DNA of 23,115 bases from Gammaproteobacteria bacterium (lineage in GTDB: Bacteria > Pseudomonadota > Gammaproteobacteria > Granulosicoccales > Granulosicoccaceae). The stretch lies in the NCBI GenBank assembly GCA_020444765.1, contig JAGRHW010000012.1, positions 1-23,115 on the forward strand, in the 5' to 3' direction. Shown piece by piece: positions 1 through 8,060 of the stretch. How positions within the stretch are numbered: position 1 is the first letter of the stretch; each line of letters opens with the position of its first letter. The notes under the pieces were generated by a model, which was given only the letters and a program-made list of their open reading frames with translations, was not told the origin of the DNA and did not search any database. Made by a program: the position numbers and the translations under genes.

Positions 1-150
1 AAGAAAATTCCACGCAAGCATACCGTGATCGTACAGCCCGGGGCCATGATCAGTTACCTGGTTAATGCGGATGCGATGGGCGGCTGGGCCTATCACTGTC
101 ATTTGTTATACCACATGCCCGGTATGTTCCGGCACGTCGTGGTCAGTTGA
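1..150 (+). CDS. copA: Multicopper oxidase CopA, C-terminal end (partial)
   Basis: The window opens inside this gene; only the last 49 codons are present. The peptide contains the HCH-LLYH block of the C-terminal cupredoxin domain of multicopper oxidases (H32, C33, H34, H38), which supplies type 1 and type 3 copper ligands. CopA-type enzymes act in the periplasm and oxidise or sequester Cu(I). The downstream CopB-like and cupredoxin genes support a CopA role. One oddity: the usual axial Met lies ten residues after the Cys, whereas here the nearby Met (M42) is nine residues after it, as if one residue were missing between H38 and the Gly-Met pair. The stop codon lies just before the copB ribosome binding site, indicating an operon. 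Confidence 0.85.
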   Translation, partial: KKIPRKHTVIVQPGAMISYLVNADAMGGWAYHCHLLYHMPGMFRHVVVS

Positions 151-161
151 GGAGGATAACG

Positions 162-866
162 ATGATGAAGAAAAATCATCTGGCTATCGTGACGGCCCTG
201 GTTGTTGCCACGCCTGTAAAGGCTGACATGAACGATGACCCGATTCTGTTGAAAACCATGATCGACCGCCTCGAGGTGCAATTTGATGATGGTCCTGATC
301 CTCTGGTTCTGGAAGCGCAAGCCTGGATAGGCCGGGATCTGAACAAACTGTGGTTTAAGGCAGATGTCGAGTATGTGGACAGTGAGACGGAAGAGGCCGA
401 GTTCCAGGCGCTTTACAGCCGGGCGGTCTCGCCATACTGGGATATCCAGCTGGGCTTCAGCCGCGATGTTCGTCCGAAACCGGTTAGGGACTGGGTAACG
501 CTTGGCTTTGAAGGGCTCGCGCCATACTGGTTCGAGATCAACGCCGCGTTGTTTGTCGGGGAAAGGAACCGCTCGGCCGCCCGCTTACAGGCGGAGTATG
601 AGTGGATGCTCACGCAGCGTTGGGTGTTGTCGCCGGAGTTTACGATCAATGCCTATTCAAAGGATATTCCGGAAATCGGCGTAGGGGCGGGAATATCCGA
701 TGCGGAAATAGCTCTCAGCCTGCGTTACGAAGTGAGGCGGGAGTTTGCGCCCTATATCGGTGTTAACTGGACAAACACGTTTGGCGGTACAGCTGATTTT
801 GCTAAGGAAGCCGGCCTGGATAGCAGTGACACGGTGTTCGCCGTCGGTGTTCGCGCCTGGTTTTAA
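162..866 (+). CDS. copB: Copper resistance protein B (CopB-like outer membrane protein)
   Basis: A 234-residue protein with an N-terminal signal peptide (lysines, then a hydrophobic stretch ending near VKA at residues 18-20). The rest is alternating beta-strand sequence ending in an aromatic residue (RAWF), typical of outer-membrane barrels. Phrases such as KADVEY, PYWDIQLGFSRD and WVTLGFEGLAPYWFE are characteristic of CopB. The family works with CopA in periplasmic copper tolerance, by a poorly defined copper-binding role in the outer membrane. The protein is short because it lacks the long Met/His-rich N-terminal region found in Pseudomonas CopB. The ATG at 162 is chosen because GGAGG at 151-155 lies 6 bases upstream; an upstream in-frame TTG at 147 overlaps copA and has no such site. 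A second ATG at 165 is equally possible. Confidence 0.85.
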   Translation: MMKKNHLAIVTALVVATPVKADMNDDPILLKTMIDRLEVQFDDGPDPLVLEAQAWIGRDLNKLWFKADVEYVDSETEEAEFQALYSRAVSPYWDIQLGFSRDVRPKPVRDWVTLGFEGLAPYWFEINAALFVGERNRSAARLQAEYEWMLTQRWVLSPEFTINAYSKDIPEIGVGAGISDAEIALSLRYEVRREFAPYIGVNWTNTFGGTADFAKEAGLDSSDTVFAVGVRAWF

Positions 867-911
867 TCGATTGAGCCGGTTTGTTTATGACGAAGAATTT
901 TGGAGAAAATT

Positions 912-1433
912 ATGATGAAAAAGTTATTCTTGGCATTGAGCCTTTCTACCCTGTTACCTGTCCCGGTGTTAGCCGCTGGAACGCATGCGGGTGAGCATGA
1001 GCACAGTGAGGCAGCCCACTCCGATAGGCATCAGAGCGATCACGAGCATGCCCTGAGTGAAGTCGGAAGCCCGGCTTCAGCAGATGATGCAAGTATGGAT
1101 ATCGCCGTTACGCTGCTTGACACAATGCGTTTTGAGTTTGACAAACCGCTGGCTTTGAGACGGGGAGAGGTGGTGCGATTTGTGGTCACCAACAGCGGGA
1201 AAATCCCGCATGAGTTTTCAGTCGGCAGCGCCAGTGAGCAACTGGAACATCGCAAGATGATGCAGGCAATGCCAAACATGGTGCATGAAGATGGCAATAC
1301 CGTTTCTGTAGAGCCAGGGCAGACGAAAGACCTTGTCTGGCGTTTCGACGGCGATGCAGAGGTCGTTTTTGCCTGCAATATTCCGGGTCATGCGGAAGCG
1401 GGCATGGTCAGGACTACCCGGCTTCAGCCCTAG
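912..1433 (+). CDS. His-rich periplasmic cupredoxin (plastocyanin/azurin-like copper protein)
   Basis: A 173-residue protein with a signal peptide (cleavage near VLA-AG at about 22) and a His/Glu-rich linker at about residues 25-47 that could bind metal. A cupredoxin domain follows at about 62-173. The type 1 copper ligands are visible: H100 in IPHEF, then C155, H160 and M165 spaced C-x4-H-x4-M near the C-terminus. This pattern matches the CopI-type or plastocyanin-like proteins found in copper-resistance loci. It sits 45 bases after copB in the same orientation and probably shares its transcript. The start is the ATG at 912 with GGAG at 902-905. The in-frame TTG at 900 overlaps that ribosome binding site and is rejected. 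Role inferred: periplasmic copper binding, or electron transfer to or from CopA. Confidence 0.85.
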   Translation: MMKKLFLALSLSTLLPVPVLAAGTHAGEHEHSEAAHSDRHQSDHEHALSEVGSPASADDASMDIAVTLLDTMRFEFDKPLALRRGEVVRFVVTNSGKIPHEFSVGSASEQLEHRKMMQAMPNMVHEDGNTVSVEPGQTKDLVWRFDGDAEVVFACNIPGHAEAGMVRTTRLQP

Positions 1434-1444
1434 GTGATAAACAA

Positions 1445-1535
1445 CCGTAACCCGCCGGAGAGGATACCGGAAGCATCAAGGCGAATGATATCGTCACAGA
1501 AAAGGCTTTCGCTTCGCCGGCGGTTACGGTGGTTT
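1445..1535 (+). terminator. Possible long-loop hairpin terminator after the copper operon
   Basis: CCGTAACCCGCCGG at 1445-1458 is nearly perfectly complementary to CCGGCGGTTACGG at 1517-1529, with one bulged base. GGTTTTA follows at 1531-1537. It lies directly downstream of the last copper gene and before a convergent gene. The 58-base loop is long for a classical intrinsic terminator, so it may instead be a 3' processing or stability structure. Confidence 0.35.
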
Positions 1536-1556
1536 TATCCGGGAAAGGCTCCCGAT

Positions 1557-2165
1557 TCACTCCTGGCTCAGGGAGAAATTAAAATACATTTTCTCCGGCG
1601 CCAGTTTATAACTCCACGGTAGACCCGCATTTTTCCAGCCGTTGACATTGCGTGCGCCCATGTCTTTTTCCAGCGTTGATTTTAATCCTTCAAAACCTTC
1701 GTGTTGCGTGTAAACCTTGTCGAATCCGGCTTTGTGTAGCGCGCTGGCGGCAATCGGCGCACGGCTGCCGGATTGGCACATCAGAATAACCGCAGCCGAT
1801 TTGTCCAGGTTTCTTTTTTTCAGCAAGCCCTCGATTTCGGCCGCGAAGTTCTCGTTCGGGCGTGTCCGATAGGTGTTTTGCTTGTCGCTCCAGTTGTAGT
1901 CCGTGTCCAGAAAGCGGATCGGGATATTCGCGTCAACAGCGCTGGCCATACCGATAAATTTCACTTCGGCCCGTGTACGCACATCGATCAGCAGTACTGA
2001 ATCCGGGTTGGCTGTTTTGATGGTATGGGCTTCAGTCGGGCTCAGATAAAGGTCATACGGCGTGTGCCATTTTTCGCGTACATCAGTGCGGTCGGCAGCC
2101 AAGGTGATCGGGCTGAAGGTGATGCTCAGCAGCGTGGTTATCAATATCATCCTGGGATAATGCAT
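1557..2165 (-). CDS. Exported rhodanese-like domain protein
   Basis: A 202-residue protein. Residues 1-24 form a signal peptide (hydrophobic ILITTLLSITF, cleavage near TLAA), placing it in the periplasm. The rhodanese fold follows: LLIDVRTRAEVKFIGMA is the CH2A-like region, and the active-site loop C130-Q-S-G-S-R135 carries the sulfur-accepting cysteine. The C-terminal GFEG and VNGWKNAGLPW segments match periplasmic single-domain rhodaneses. It may transfer sulfur or act as a thiol/redox protein; the substrate is unknown. An AAGGTAAGAAG stretch immediately upstream of the ATG gives a plausible ribosome binding site. It converges on the copper operon, and any copper-related role is only inferred from position. 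Confidence 0.85.
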   Translation of the reverse strand: MHYPRMILITTLLSITFSPITLAADRTDVREKWHTPYDLYLSPTEAHTIKTANPDSVLLIDVRTRAEVKFIGMASAVDANIPIRFLDTDYNWSDKQNTYRTRPNENFAAEIEGLLKKRNLDKSAAVILMCQSGSRAPIAASALHKAGFDKVYTQHEGFEGLKSTLEKDMGARNVNGWKNAGLPWSYKLAPEKMYFNFSLSQE

Positions 2166-2203
2166 CTTCTTACCTTTTATCGATTTAGACCGTTTTATCT
2201 TAA

Positions 2204-2362
2204 AGCCTGTCTGGAATCTCTGAGTCGAAGCGAAATCGGGCTGATTTGAGCCAGATTGGGTTCTGGTTTGAGGCGCATAGTCATTCTACGCAACGAAAAT
2301 CAGGGCGCAAGCTGGCCAAACTCAGCACGATTGCAGCCGACATCAGAGATTTTAGACAGGCT
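2204..2362. mobile_element. Probable 159-bp MITE (non-autonomous transposable element)
   Basis: The left end at 2204-2223 (AGCCTGTCT-gg-AATCTCTGA) and the right end at 2343-2362 are inverted repeats matching at 18 of 20 positions. The similarity continues a few bases inward (GTCG against TGTCGG, with a one-base gap). CTTA occurs just outside both ends (2199-2202 and 2362-2365), a possible but imperfect target duplication. There is no internal gene. The size, terminal repeats and lack of coding potential fit a miniature inverted-repeat element mobilised in trans by a transposase elsewhere in the genome. The parent family is not identifiable from this window. Confidence 0.55.
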
Positions 2363-2665
2363 CTTAGCACTTGTCATCGGTTTGAAAACAGTGCGTGGCA
2401 CTCTCGCAGGTTTCCGGACCTGTTATCGCATGTGTTTCGTCAGGAATTTGTCGGTACTGTTGATTGGTGTCGTCACCGTTATCGACATGCTCTTCGCCGC
2501 AGGCATAACCCGTATGAGGCAGTTCCGGTCCACTGAATAATTTTGTCATGCGGGCATCACAGAACTGACATCTAAGCGCGGGACAATACTTTCACAGAAT
2601 GATTTTTTCTCCCTTCACCTCACGATAAACACTAACGAATTCGCGCGCTCCGAGGGCGCTTTGCT
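2363..2665. other. Intergenic stretch upstream of phoX, no gene seen
   Basis: This stretch holds several short overlapping open frames on both strands (up to about 95 codons), but none has a ribosome binding site, signal peptide or recognisable motif. It must contain the phoX promoter. A clear PhoB box with two CTGTCAT-like 7-mers at an 11-base period was looked for and not found; TGTCA/TGTGA-like words near 2555-2575 (minus strand) have the wrong spacing. Confidence 0.5.
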
Positions 2666-4801
2666 ATGAAAGATGACAAAATTTCCAACGAGATTGAGAA
2701 CGATACGATTCACAGCCAGGGAGGCGAATATTTTGGAGCGATTGCCAGCCGGGTGATTTCCCGTCGTGCGGTTCTGAAAGGTTCGGCAGCGGTTGCTGCA
2801 ACGCTGGCGATCAACCCCGCGATCGCCGGTGGTGGAGTTGGCCGACACCAGTCTGAAAACGAGGAATGCGGGACGTCCGGACTGAGTTTTGAGGCGATCC
2901 CTGAAGAAATGGCCGGTGAGGAAGAAATCCATGTTGCCAACGGTTACGGTTATCAGGTATTGCTGCCATGGGGGACACCATTGCATCCTGATGCGCCGAC
3001 TTTCGATGTCGATAAGCAAAGCCGCGTCGCGCAGGAAAAACAAGTCGGTTTCAACCACGACCTGGTATTGTATTTTCCTCTGCCGGATCGTATCAAACGC
3101 GAAGTGGCGTACAGCGGCAGCCTGGATGCCGATGCCGACCGTTTGCTGGCCCAGCTCTATCCGAAAATCAAGCAGAGCGAGCGCTATCGCTACACGCACC
3201 GCGCACTCGTCTGCATCAATCACGAATACACCAGCGGCGGCGATATGTTTCGTGATTATTCCGCCGACGCGCCGACCCAGAATCAGGTTGAAGTGGAAAT
3301 CGCCGCGCATGGTATGACGATTGCCGAACTGTTCCTGGATTGGGACAACCAGTGGCGCTTTGTTCAGGACTCGCCTTTCAATCGCCGGATCAGCGGCTAT
3401 ACGGAAATGGAGATCTCCGGCCCGCTGGCGGGCTACGAAGCCCTGCAGACCGCTGAAGATCCGGAAGGCAAGCGGGTGATCGGCATGTTCAACAACTGCG
3501 CCGGCGGCAAAACACCGTGGGGAACGATCCTGACCTGTGAAGAAAACTTCGATCAGTATTTCGCCAACTATGCGACTGCCTCGGAAGATAACAAGTTCCG
3601 CTCCGACCGTATCGCAGCCAGCGACGAGGCAAGTTCTCGCCACTGGGAAGATTATGACAAGCGTTTTGATCTTGCCGCAGAAAGCAACCAATACAACAAG
3701 TATGGCTACGTTGTCGAAATCGATCCCTATGACCCGAGCCGCAAGCCGGTAAAACGTACCGCACTCGGCCGTTTCAAGCACGAAGGCGCGATGGGCGTCG
3801 AAACCGGCGATGGTCGCGTGGCGATCTATTCCGGTGATGACGCGCGCTTTGAATATGTCTACAAATTCATCAGCAAAAACCGTTGTGTGCATGGCAACCG
3901 AGCCGGAAACTGGGGTCTGCTGGATGAAGGCACCCTGTATGTTGCGCGTTTCAGCGAAGGTCTGGCCACCGCTCAGGACGAACCGAACATGGGTTATGGT
4001 GAATGGCTGCCGCTGGTTTGGGAGGAGGGCAACGCCCTGCATCAGGCCGGTTTCAAAAACCAGCAGGAAGTGCTGCTGAATACCCGCGGTGCCGCAGATG
4101 TATTGGGCGCCACGCCGATGGATCGTCCGGAAGATGTGGACGTTTCGCCGGTCAATGGCAGGGTCTATGTCGCGCTGACCAACAACAGCAACCGTTCCGG
4201 TGAAACCGAAGACGCGGTCAGGGACGCGCAGGGACGTGAAGTGTCAAGCTGGTGGAATGCAGCCAACCCGCGCCTCAACAACCAGAACGGTCATGTGATC
4301 GAACTGATCGAAACCGATGACGACGCAGGCTCGCTGACTTTCGAATGGAATATCTTCATTCTCTGCGGCATCCCGGGCGATCCGCATACTGCCTTCGGTG
4401 ATATCCAGGATCCGGCAGCCGCTGGCGTCAGCACGATATCCGACCCGGACAACGTTGCCATCGACAGTGACGGCAATCTCTGGATTGCTACCGATGGTAT
4501 GCCGAGCGGCGTTTATATCGACGGCGAAAAAGTGATTCAGAGCGGTGAGCGAAACGACGGCGTTTTCGCTGTACCGACCGAAGGGCCGGATCGCGGTTTG
4601 CTCAAGCGCTTTATGGCTGGCGTACCCGGCAGCGAAGTGTGCGGGCCGGAATTCTCCAACGATGGCCGCACGTTCTTCTGTGCGCTACAACATCCGCGCG
4701 ATGGCGAAGCGTTTGACAAGCCCTGGCCGACCGGTGAAACGGTCGCCCGGCCTTCCTTGATCGCCATTCGTCATCAGGACGGTGAAAAAATCGGTCGTTA
4801 A
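2666..4801 (+). CDS. phoX: PhoX-family phosphatase (DUF839), Tat-exported
   Basis: A 711-residue protein with a twin-arginine signal: S32-R-R-A-V-L-K38, then an Ala-rich hydrophobic segment (residues about 39-55) ending before GGGVG. The body matches the PhoX/DUF839 family: NNCAGGKTPWGTILTCEENF, ALGRFKHEGA, YSGDDARFEYVYKF, DRPEDVDVSP and DPDNVAIDSDGNLWIATDG are all typical blocks. Characterised PhoX enzymes are monomeric Ca/Fe-dependent periplasmic phosphomonoesterases that release phosphate from organic esters; folded export with cofactors explains the Tat signal. Family length is about 600-720 residues, so this copy appears complete. GAGGG at 2652-2656 lies 9 bases before the ATG. It is a single-gene unit ending in a strong terminator. 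Substrate preference cannot be read from the sequence; many DUF839 proteins are uncharacterised. Confidence 0.9.
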   Translation: MKDDKISNEIENDTIHSQGGEYFGAIASRVISRRAVLKGSAAVAATLAINPAIAGGGVGRHQSENEECGTSGLSFEAIPEEMAGEEEIHVANGYGYQVLLPWGTPLHPDAPTFDVDKQSRVAQEKQVGFNHDLVLYFPLPDRIKREVAYSGSLDADADRLLAQLYPKIKQSERYRYTHRALVCINHEYTSGGDMFRDYSADAPTQNQVEVEIAAHGMTIAELFLDWDNQWRFVQDSPFNRRISGYTEMEISGPLAGYEALQTAEDPEGKRVIGMFNNCAGGKTPWGTILTCEENFDQYFANYATASEDNKFRSDRIAASDEASSRHWEDYDKRFDLAAESNQYNKYGYVVEIDPYDPSRKPVKRTALGRFKHEGAMGVETGDGRVAIYSGDDARFEYVYKFISKNRCVHGNRAGNWGLLDEGTLYVARFSEGLATAQDEPNMGYGEWLPLVWEEGNALHQAGFKNQQEVLLNTRGAADVLGATPMDRPEDVDVSPVNGRVYVALTNNSNRSGETEDAVRDAQGREVSSWWNAANPRLNNQNGHVIELIETDDDAGSLTFEWNIFILCGIPGDPHTAFGDIQDPAAAGVSTISDPDNVAIDSDGNLWIATDGMPSGVYIDGEKVIQSGERNDGVFAVPTEGPDRGLLKRFMAGVPGSEVCGPEFSNDGRTFFCALQHPRDGEAFDKPWPTGETVARPSLIAIRHQDGEKIGR

Positions 4802-4840
4802 GGAAGATGTTTCAGGACAGGGAACGATATTGTCCGAGGT

Positions 4841-4870
4841 CGAACCGGCGCATTTGCGCCGGTTCGTTAT
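4841..4870. terminator. Bidirectional intrinsic terminator between phoX and trkH
   Basis: A perfect 11-bp stem, CGAACCGGCGC (4841-4851) with GCGCCGGTTCG (4856-4866), encloses the four-base loop ATTT. TTATT follows on the plus strand. It lies between two convergent genes and probably ends both transcripts, mainly the phoX one, because the T tract is short and weak on the minus side. Confidence 0.8.
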
Positions 4871-4884
4871 TGACCTTCACACAG

Positions 4885-6339
4885 CTACCGGCGCCAGAAA
4901 TCGGGTGAAAACAAGGTAAACACGGTGAGGTATTCGAGTCTGCCGAGGATCATTGCCATAGAGAGAATCCAGGTGCCGCTGTCGCTGACAGGTTGAAAAT
5001 TGGAGCCAACCGCGCCAAACCCGGGGCCGAGTACGTTGACGCAGGCGGCCACGGCTGTCAGTGAGGACCAGAAATCAAGTCCGGTCGCGGTCAGCATGGT
5101 TGTGATTACGGTGGTCGAGAGGGCGGCAAAGAACATAAAGGACATGACCGCATTCTGGGTGTCGGCGTTTACGATTTTTCCCTGGTGCTTTATAAGGAAA
5201 ACACCTTGAGGATGGATCGTTCTTTTGATATTGATGTTGATTATCTTTACGGTGATGATGTTTCTGATGATTTTATTCCCGCCGGCGGTGGAGCCCGCAC
5301 AACCGTCAAGATATCCTGCAAAAACCAGTAAAAAACTTGTAGCAGTGGGCCAGTCGCCAAAGCTGGCGGCGCCATAGCCAGTACTTGTAATAAATGAAAT
5401 GATATGAAAAGTGGCAAAACTCAGCGACTCAAATATATTCGTGTAGGTGTTTTTAAATAACAGAAATAATGCAAGTCCGATTGATAATAGTACGATTATG
5501 CTTATGAAAACCTTTGTTTCTTCATCGTGTGCATAGTCTCCAAGGCTGCGTTTGTGAAAGACTCTGAAGTGAAGGGCAAAATTGATCGCACCAAGGATCA
5601 TGAACAGATTGCAAATCCACAGTATCTCGTGGCTCTCGAAATACCACATGCTTGCATCATGGGTTGAAAATCCGCCGGTGGAAACCGTCGTAAAGCTGTG
5701 GGCAATCGCATCGTAGGCTGACATGCCCGCAACGTAATAGGCCAGTGCGCAGGCGATGGTGATGCTGATATAGACACCCCAGAGATAGTGGGTGGTGTTG
5801 ACCAGTCTCGGGGAGAGTTTTTCATCCTTGAGTGGCCCTGGTGTTTCAGCCCTCAGCAACCTCATGCCGCCGACATTCAGCATGGGAAGAACCGCAACAA
5901 CAAAAATCACGATTCCAAGACCGCCCATCCATTGCAGAAATTGCCGATACAGCAAAAACGTCGGTGGCATCTCGTCGAGTCCTGACAGTATGGTCGCGCC
6001 GGTCGTGGTCAACGCGCTGACCGATTCGAATACCGCGTCGGTGAAGCTGATATGGGTTACACCCAGAATAGGCAAGGCGCCAAGAACGCCGCTGATCAGC
6101 CAGGTGGTCGTGGCGTAAATAAGGGCATCCCGGAAATTAACCTTCGAGATATCGGCCTTTTTCAGGATCAGAAAAATTCCCGTGCCAAGAACCAAGGCCG
6201 TTATTCCCGGGGCAAAGAACTTTCCGGTAATGCGGTCATGGAATATAAAAAGAGACAGCATGGAAAAAACAAGTTGCACCAGCCCCATCCAGATGCCGGG
6301 CAGGGCCAGTAGTTTTACTGTTATTTTCTTATTGATCAT
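4885..6339 (-). CDS. trkH: Trk potassium uptake system membrane subunit TrkH
   Basis: A 484-residue polytopic membrane protein of the Trk/Ktr/HKT family, the K+-translocating subunit normally gated by cytoplasmic TrkA. Four pore-loop repeats with the selectivity-filter glycines are visible in order: ALTTTGAT, TTVSTGGFS, ITSTGYGA and VLGPGFGAVG. LQWMGGLGIVIF and YLDGCAGSTAGGNKI are other TrkH hallmarks. The length matches E. coli TrkH (483). The ATG at 6339 is chosen because it gives the family N-terminus (MINKKITVKLLALPG); upstream in-frame codons read through the response-regulator gene, which it overlaps by 11 bases. No clear Shine-Dalgarno is present, so translation is probably coupled. 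No trkA is in this window. Sharing an operon with a Kdp-type two-component system suggests control by potassium or osmotic state. Confidence 0.93.
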   Translation of the reverse strand: MINKKITVKLLALPGIWMGLVQLVFSMLSLFIFHDRITGKFFAPGITALVLGTGIFLILKKADISKVNFRDALIYATTTWLISGVLGALPILGVTHISFTDAVFESVSALTTTGATILSGLDEMPPTFLLYRQFLQWMGGLGIVIFVVAVLPMLNVGGMRLLRAETPGPLKDEKLSPRLVNTTHYLWGVYISITIACALAYYVAGMSAYDAIAHSFTTVSTGGFSTHDASMWYFESHEILWICNLFMILGAINFALHFRVFHKRSLGDYAHDEETKVFISIIVLLSIGLALFLLFKNTYTNIFESLSFATFHIISFITSTGYGAASFGDWPTATSFLLVFAGYLDGCAGSTAGGNKIIRNIITVKIININIKRTIHPQGVFLIKHQGKIVNADTQNAVMSFMFFAALSTTVITTMLTATGLDFWSSLTAVAACVNVLGPGFGAVGSNFQPVSDSGTWILSMAMILGRLEYLTVFTLFSPDFWRR

Positions 6340-7030
6340 TATCGGTGCTTGCGGCAATAAAACGATAACCGACCCCGGGCTCGGTCTTGATAAATGCCGG
6401 CGCATCGGCATTATCGTGAAGCTTTTTACGCAGTTGGGTGATAAGTACTCGCAGATAGTGTGAATCATCGATGTGCGAAGGACCCCAGATGTCGGTCAGG
6501 AGTTCCTGATGGGGGATAAGCTTGCCGGGCTCGCTGGCCAGTTTTATTAATACAGCATGTTCTTTTTTGGTCAGCGGAATGGATTCCTGATTCAGCAAAA
6601 GTCTGGGTTCGCCGGTAAAGATTTCAATCCCTTTAAAATCGAGCTTTTCGGGGGCCGGCTGGAATTCGATATCCCGTAAAAGTACCTTGATCCTGGCGAT
6701 AAGCTCTTTTATGCCGAAAGGTTTACTTAAGTAGTCGTTTGCACCGCCTTCCAGAAGTTTTACTTTTTCTGACTCTTCATCCCGCGCGGTTAAGACCAGA
6801 ACAGGTATTTTACTGTGCTGGCGGATTTTTCTGAGAAACTGGAATCCATCCATATCCGGGAGGCCAAGGTCCAGAATAATCAGGTTGGGCTTTTCCTCGG
6901 TAATGGCGCGAAATCCTGTTTTTGCGTCGGGCGCCTCGATATATAAATACCCCTCCGCTGTCAGCGATATTCTAATAAAGCTGCGAATCTTCTTTTCGTC
7001 GTCAATGATCAGAATGGTTTTTTTAGTCAT
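6329..7030 (-). CDS. kdpE: KdpE-like OmpR-family response regulator
   Basis: A 233-residue protein. The receiver domain (residues about 4-118) has the acidic pair D10-D11, phosphoacceptor D54 in LDLGLPDMDG, T81 and K103 in SKPF. A winged-helix DNA-binding domain (about 130-228) contains LTKKEHAVLIKLASEPGKL, ILGPSH-like DIWGPSH and VLITQLRKKLHD, ending in the GVGYRF signature. The sequence style (FRAITEEKPNLIILDLGLPDMDG, LIPHQELLTDIWGPSHIDDSHYLRV) is that of KdpE. It overlaps the sensor gene by 8 bases (ATGACTAA) and trkH by 11, so the three genes form one coupled operon. The likely role is to activate or tune this operon or other K+ genes. The exact target site was not found. Confidence 0.88.
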   Translation of the reverse strand: MTKKTILIIDDEKKIRSFIRISLTAEGYLYIEAPDAKTGFRAITEEKPNLIILDLGLPDMDGFQFLRKIRQHSKIPVLVLTARDEESEKVKLLEGGANDYLSKPFGIKELIARIKVLLRDIEFQPAPEKLDFKGIEIFTGEPRLLLNQESIPLTKKEHAVLIKLASEPGKLIPHQELLTDIWGPSHIDDSHYLRVLITQLRKKLHDNADAPAFIKTEPGVGYRFIAASTDNDQ

Positions 7031-8060
7031 AGCTTTTTTTCGAGGGTAGCGTTATTTCCATAACGCAGCCTTGTTGGCAGGGTTTTGTGCTTAGTGTGCC
7101 GTTATGAGCTTCGATAATGCTCTTTGCAACGGTCAAACCTATGCCCGAACCGCCGGAGCCGATGTCTCCCAGCCTTGAGGAGAAGAACAGATCAAATACC
7201 TTTTCTCTGAATTCTTCCGGAATGCCGGGGCCTTTGTCGGTGATATTGATGTAAATCCTGTTATCCAGGTGCCAGGCTTCGATTATCACTTTCTGATTGA
7301 CCGGCGAATACTTGATTGCATTGTCAATGATGTTGTAGATCGCCTGTTCGAACAGCGAGCCCTGGATATGTACAAGCGGGAGCGCGGATTTTTTGCTGAG
7401 CGCTATCCGATCGGGGTCGAATCTTTTGGCCGCTCTTTCAAGGATCGGCCATATGGGTTGCGCTGAAAGGTTTGGCTCCCTGAGCTGGTTTTTCATCCGT
7501 GTGACCTGCAAAAGGTTCTCGACATAGTGGTGCAGACGATGGCTTTCCTCCAGCGCGCCGTCTATGAGTTCCTTTTGTTTGTCCTGCGGTATTTTGTTTT
7601 TATATTCCTTGAACGTGCTCAGTGCGCCGATGATGGCGGCCAGCGGGGTTCTCAGGTCGTGCGAGATCGACAGAAGAATGTTAGATCGTATTTCTGCCTG
7701 CTTCAGCGCCTCGTTGATTTTTCTGTATCGGCTGGAAGCCTCGCTGGTGATAACGGCGACGATGATGAATATCAGGGTATTGATGATATCGGTGATCTCC
7801 GTCATGTGCAGAGAGTACAGCGGTGTGGTGAAAAAGTAGTTGAAGACCAGTGCGCAAAACAGACCGGCCAGCGTAGTTGCCAACCGATTGGATATGATCG
7901 ACACAAGCACAACGGACAGCTGCAGAACCAGCAACACCCCGGTCTTCGGAAGAAAAAGGCTTTCCAGGATTACCGCAATGCCGGAAAACGAAATAACCAC
8001 AAGGCAGGCTATCAGGTATCCGAGGTTCTTGTTTTCTATGAGTTTTCTTATTTTCAACAT
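7023..8060 (-). CDS. Short KdpD-like sensor histidine kinase (DUF4118)
   Basis: A 345-residue membrane kinase. Four closely spaced transmembrane segments (about residues 13-110) form a DUF4118 module like the middle of KdpD, including NRLATTLAGLFCALVFNYFFTTP. HisKA follows with H134 in SISHDLRTPLAAIIGAL, then HATPase_c with N box NIIDNAIKYSP, G1 DKGPGIPEE and G2 GSGIGLTVA. Compared with E. coli KdpD (about 894 residues) it lacks the whole N-terminal cytoplasmic KdpD and Usp domains, so it corresponds to the C-terminal half only. The frame is open from a clean start after an intergenic region, so this appears to be a natural short form rather than a local truncation, though the upstream sequence was only checked by eye. 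The ribosome binding site is weak. Confidence 0.88.
   Translation of the reverse strand: MLKIRKLIENKNLGYLIACLVVISFSGIAVILESLFLPKTGVLLVLQLSVVLVSIISNRLATTLAGLFCALVFNYFFTTPLYSLHMTEITDIINTLIFIIVAVITSEASSRYRKINEALKQAEIRSNILLSISHDLRTPLAAIIGALSTFKEYKNKIPQDKQKELIDGALEESHRLHHYVENLLQVTRMKNQLREPNLSAQPIWPILERAAKRFDPDRIALSKKSALPLVHIQGSLFEQAIYNIIDNAIKYSPVNQKVIIEAWHLDNRIYINITDKGPGIPEEFREKVFDLFFSSRLGDIGSGGSGIGLTVAKSIIEAHNGTLSTKPCQQGCVMEITLPSKKSYD

Noticed and set aside
2246..2540. Two overlapping plus-strand open frames of about 95 codons before phoX
   Set aside because: They run through the MITE, have no ribosome binding site and show no recognisable domain.
2540..2600. Possible PhoB box upstream of phoX
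   Set aside because: TGTCA/TGTGA-like words occur, but the 11-base periodicity of CTGTCAT repeats is not met.
2615..4042. A 475-codon open frame on the minus strand opposite phoX
   Set aside because: It is a mirror of the strongly supported PhoX frame, with no ribosome binding site, family motif or signal peptide; long antisense frames are common opposite GC-rich codon use.
6340..6468. Upstream extension of trkH
   Set aside because: The extra 43 codons are an antiphase reading of the response-regulator gene and lack TrkH similarity; MINKKITVKLLALPG at 6339 is the natural start.
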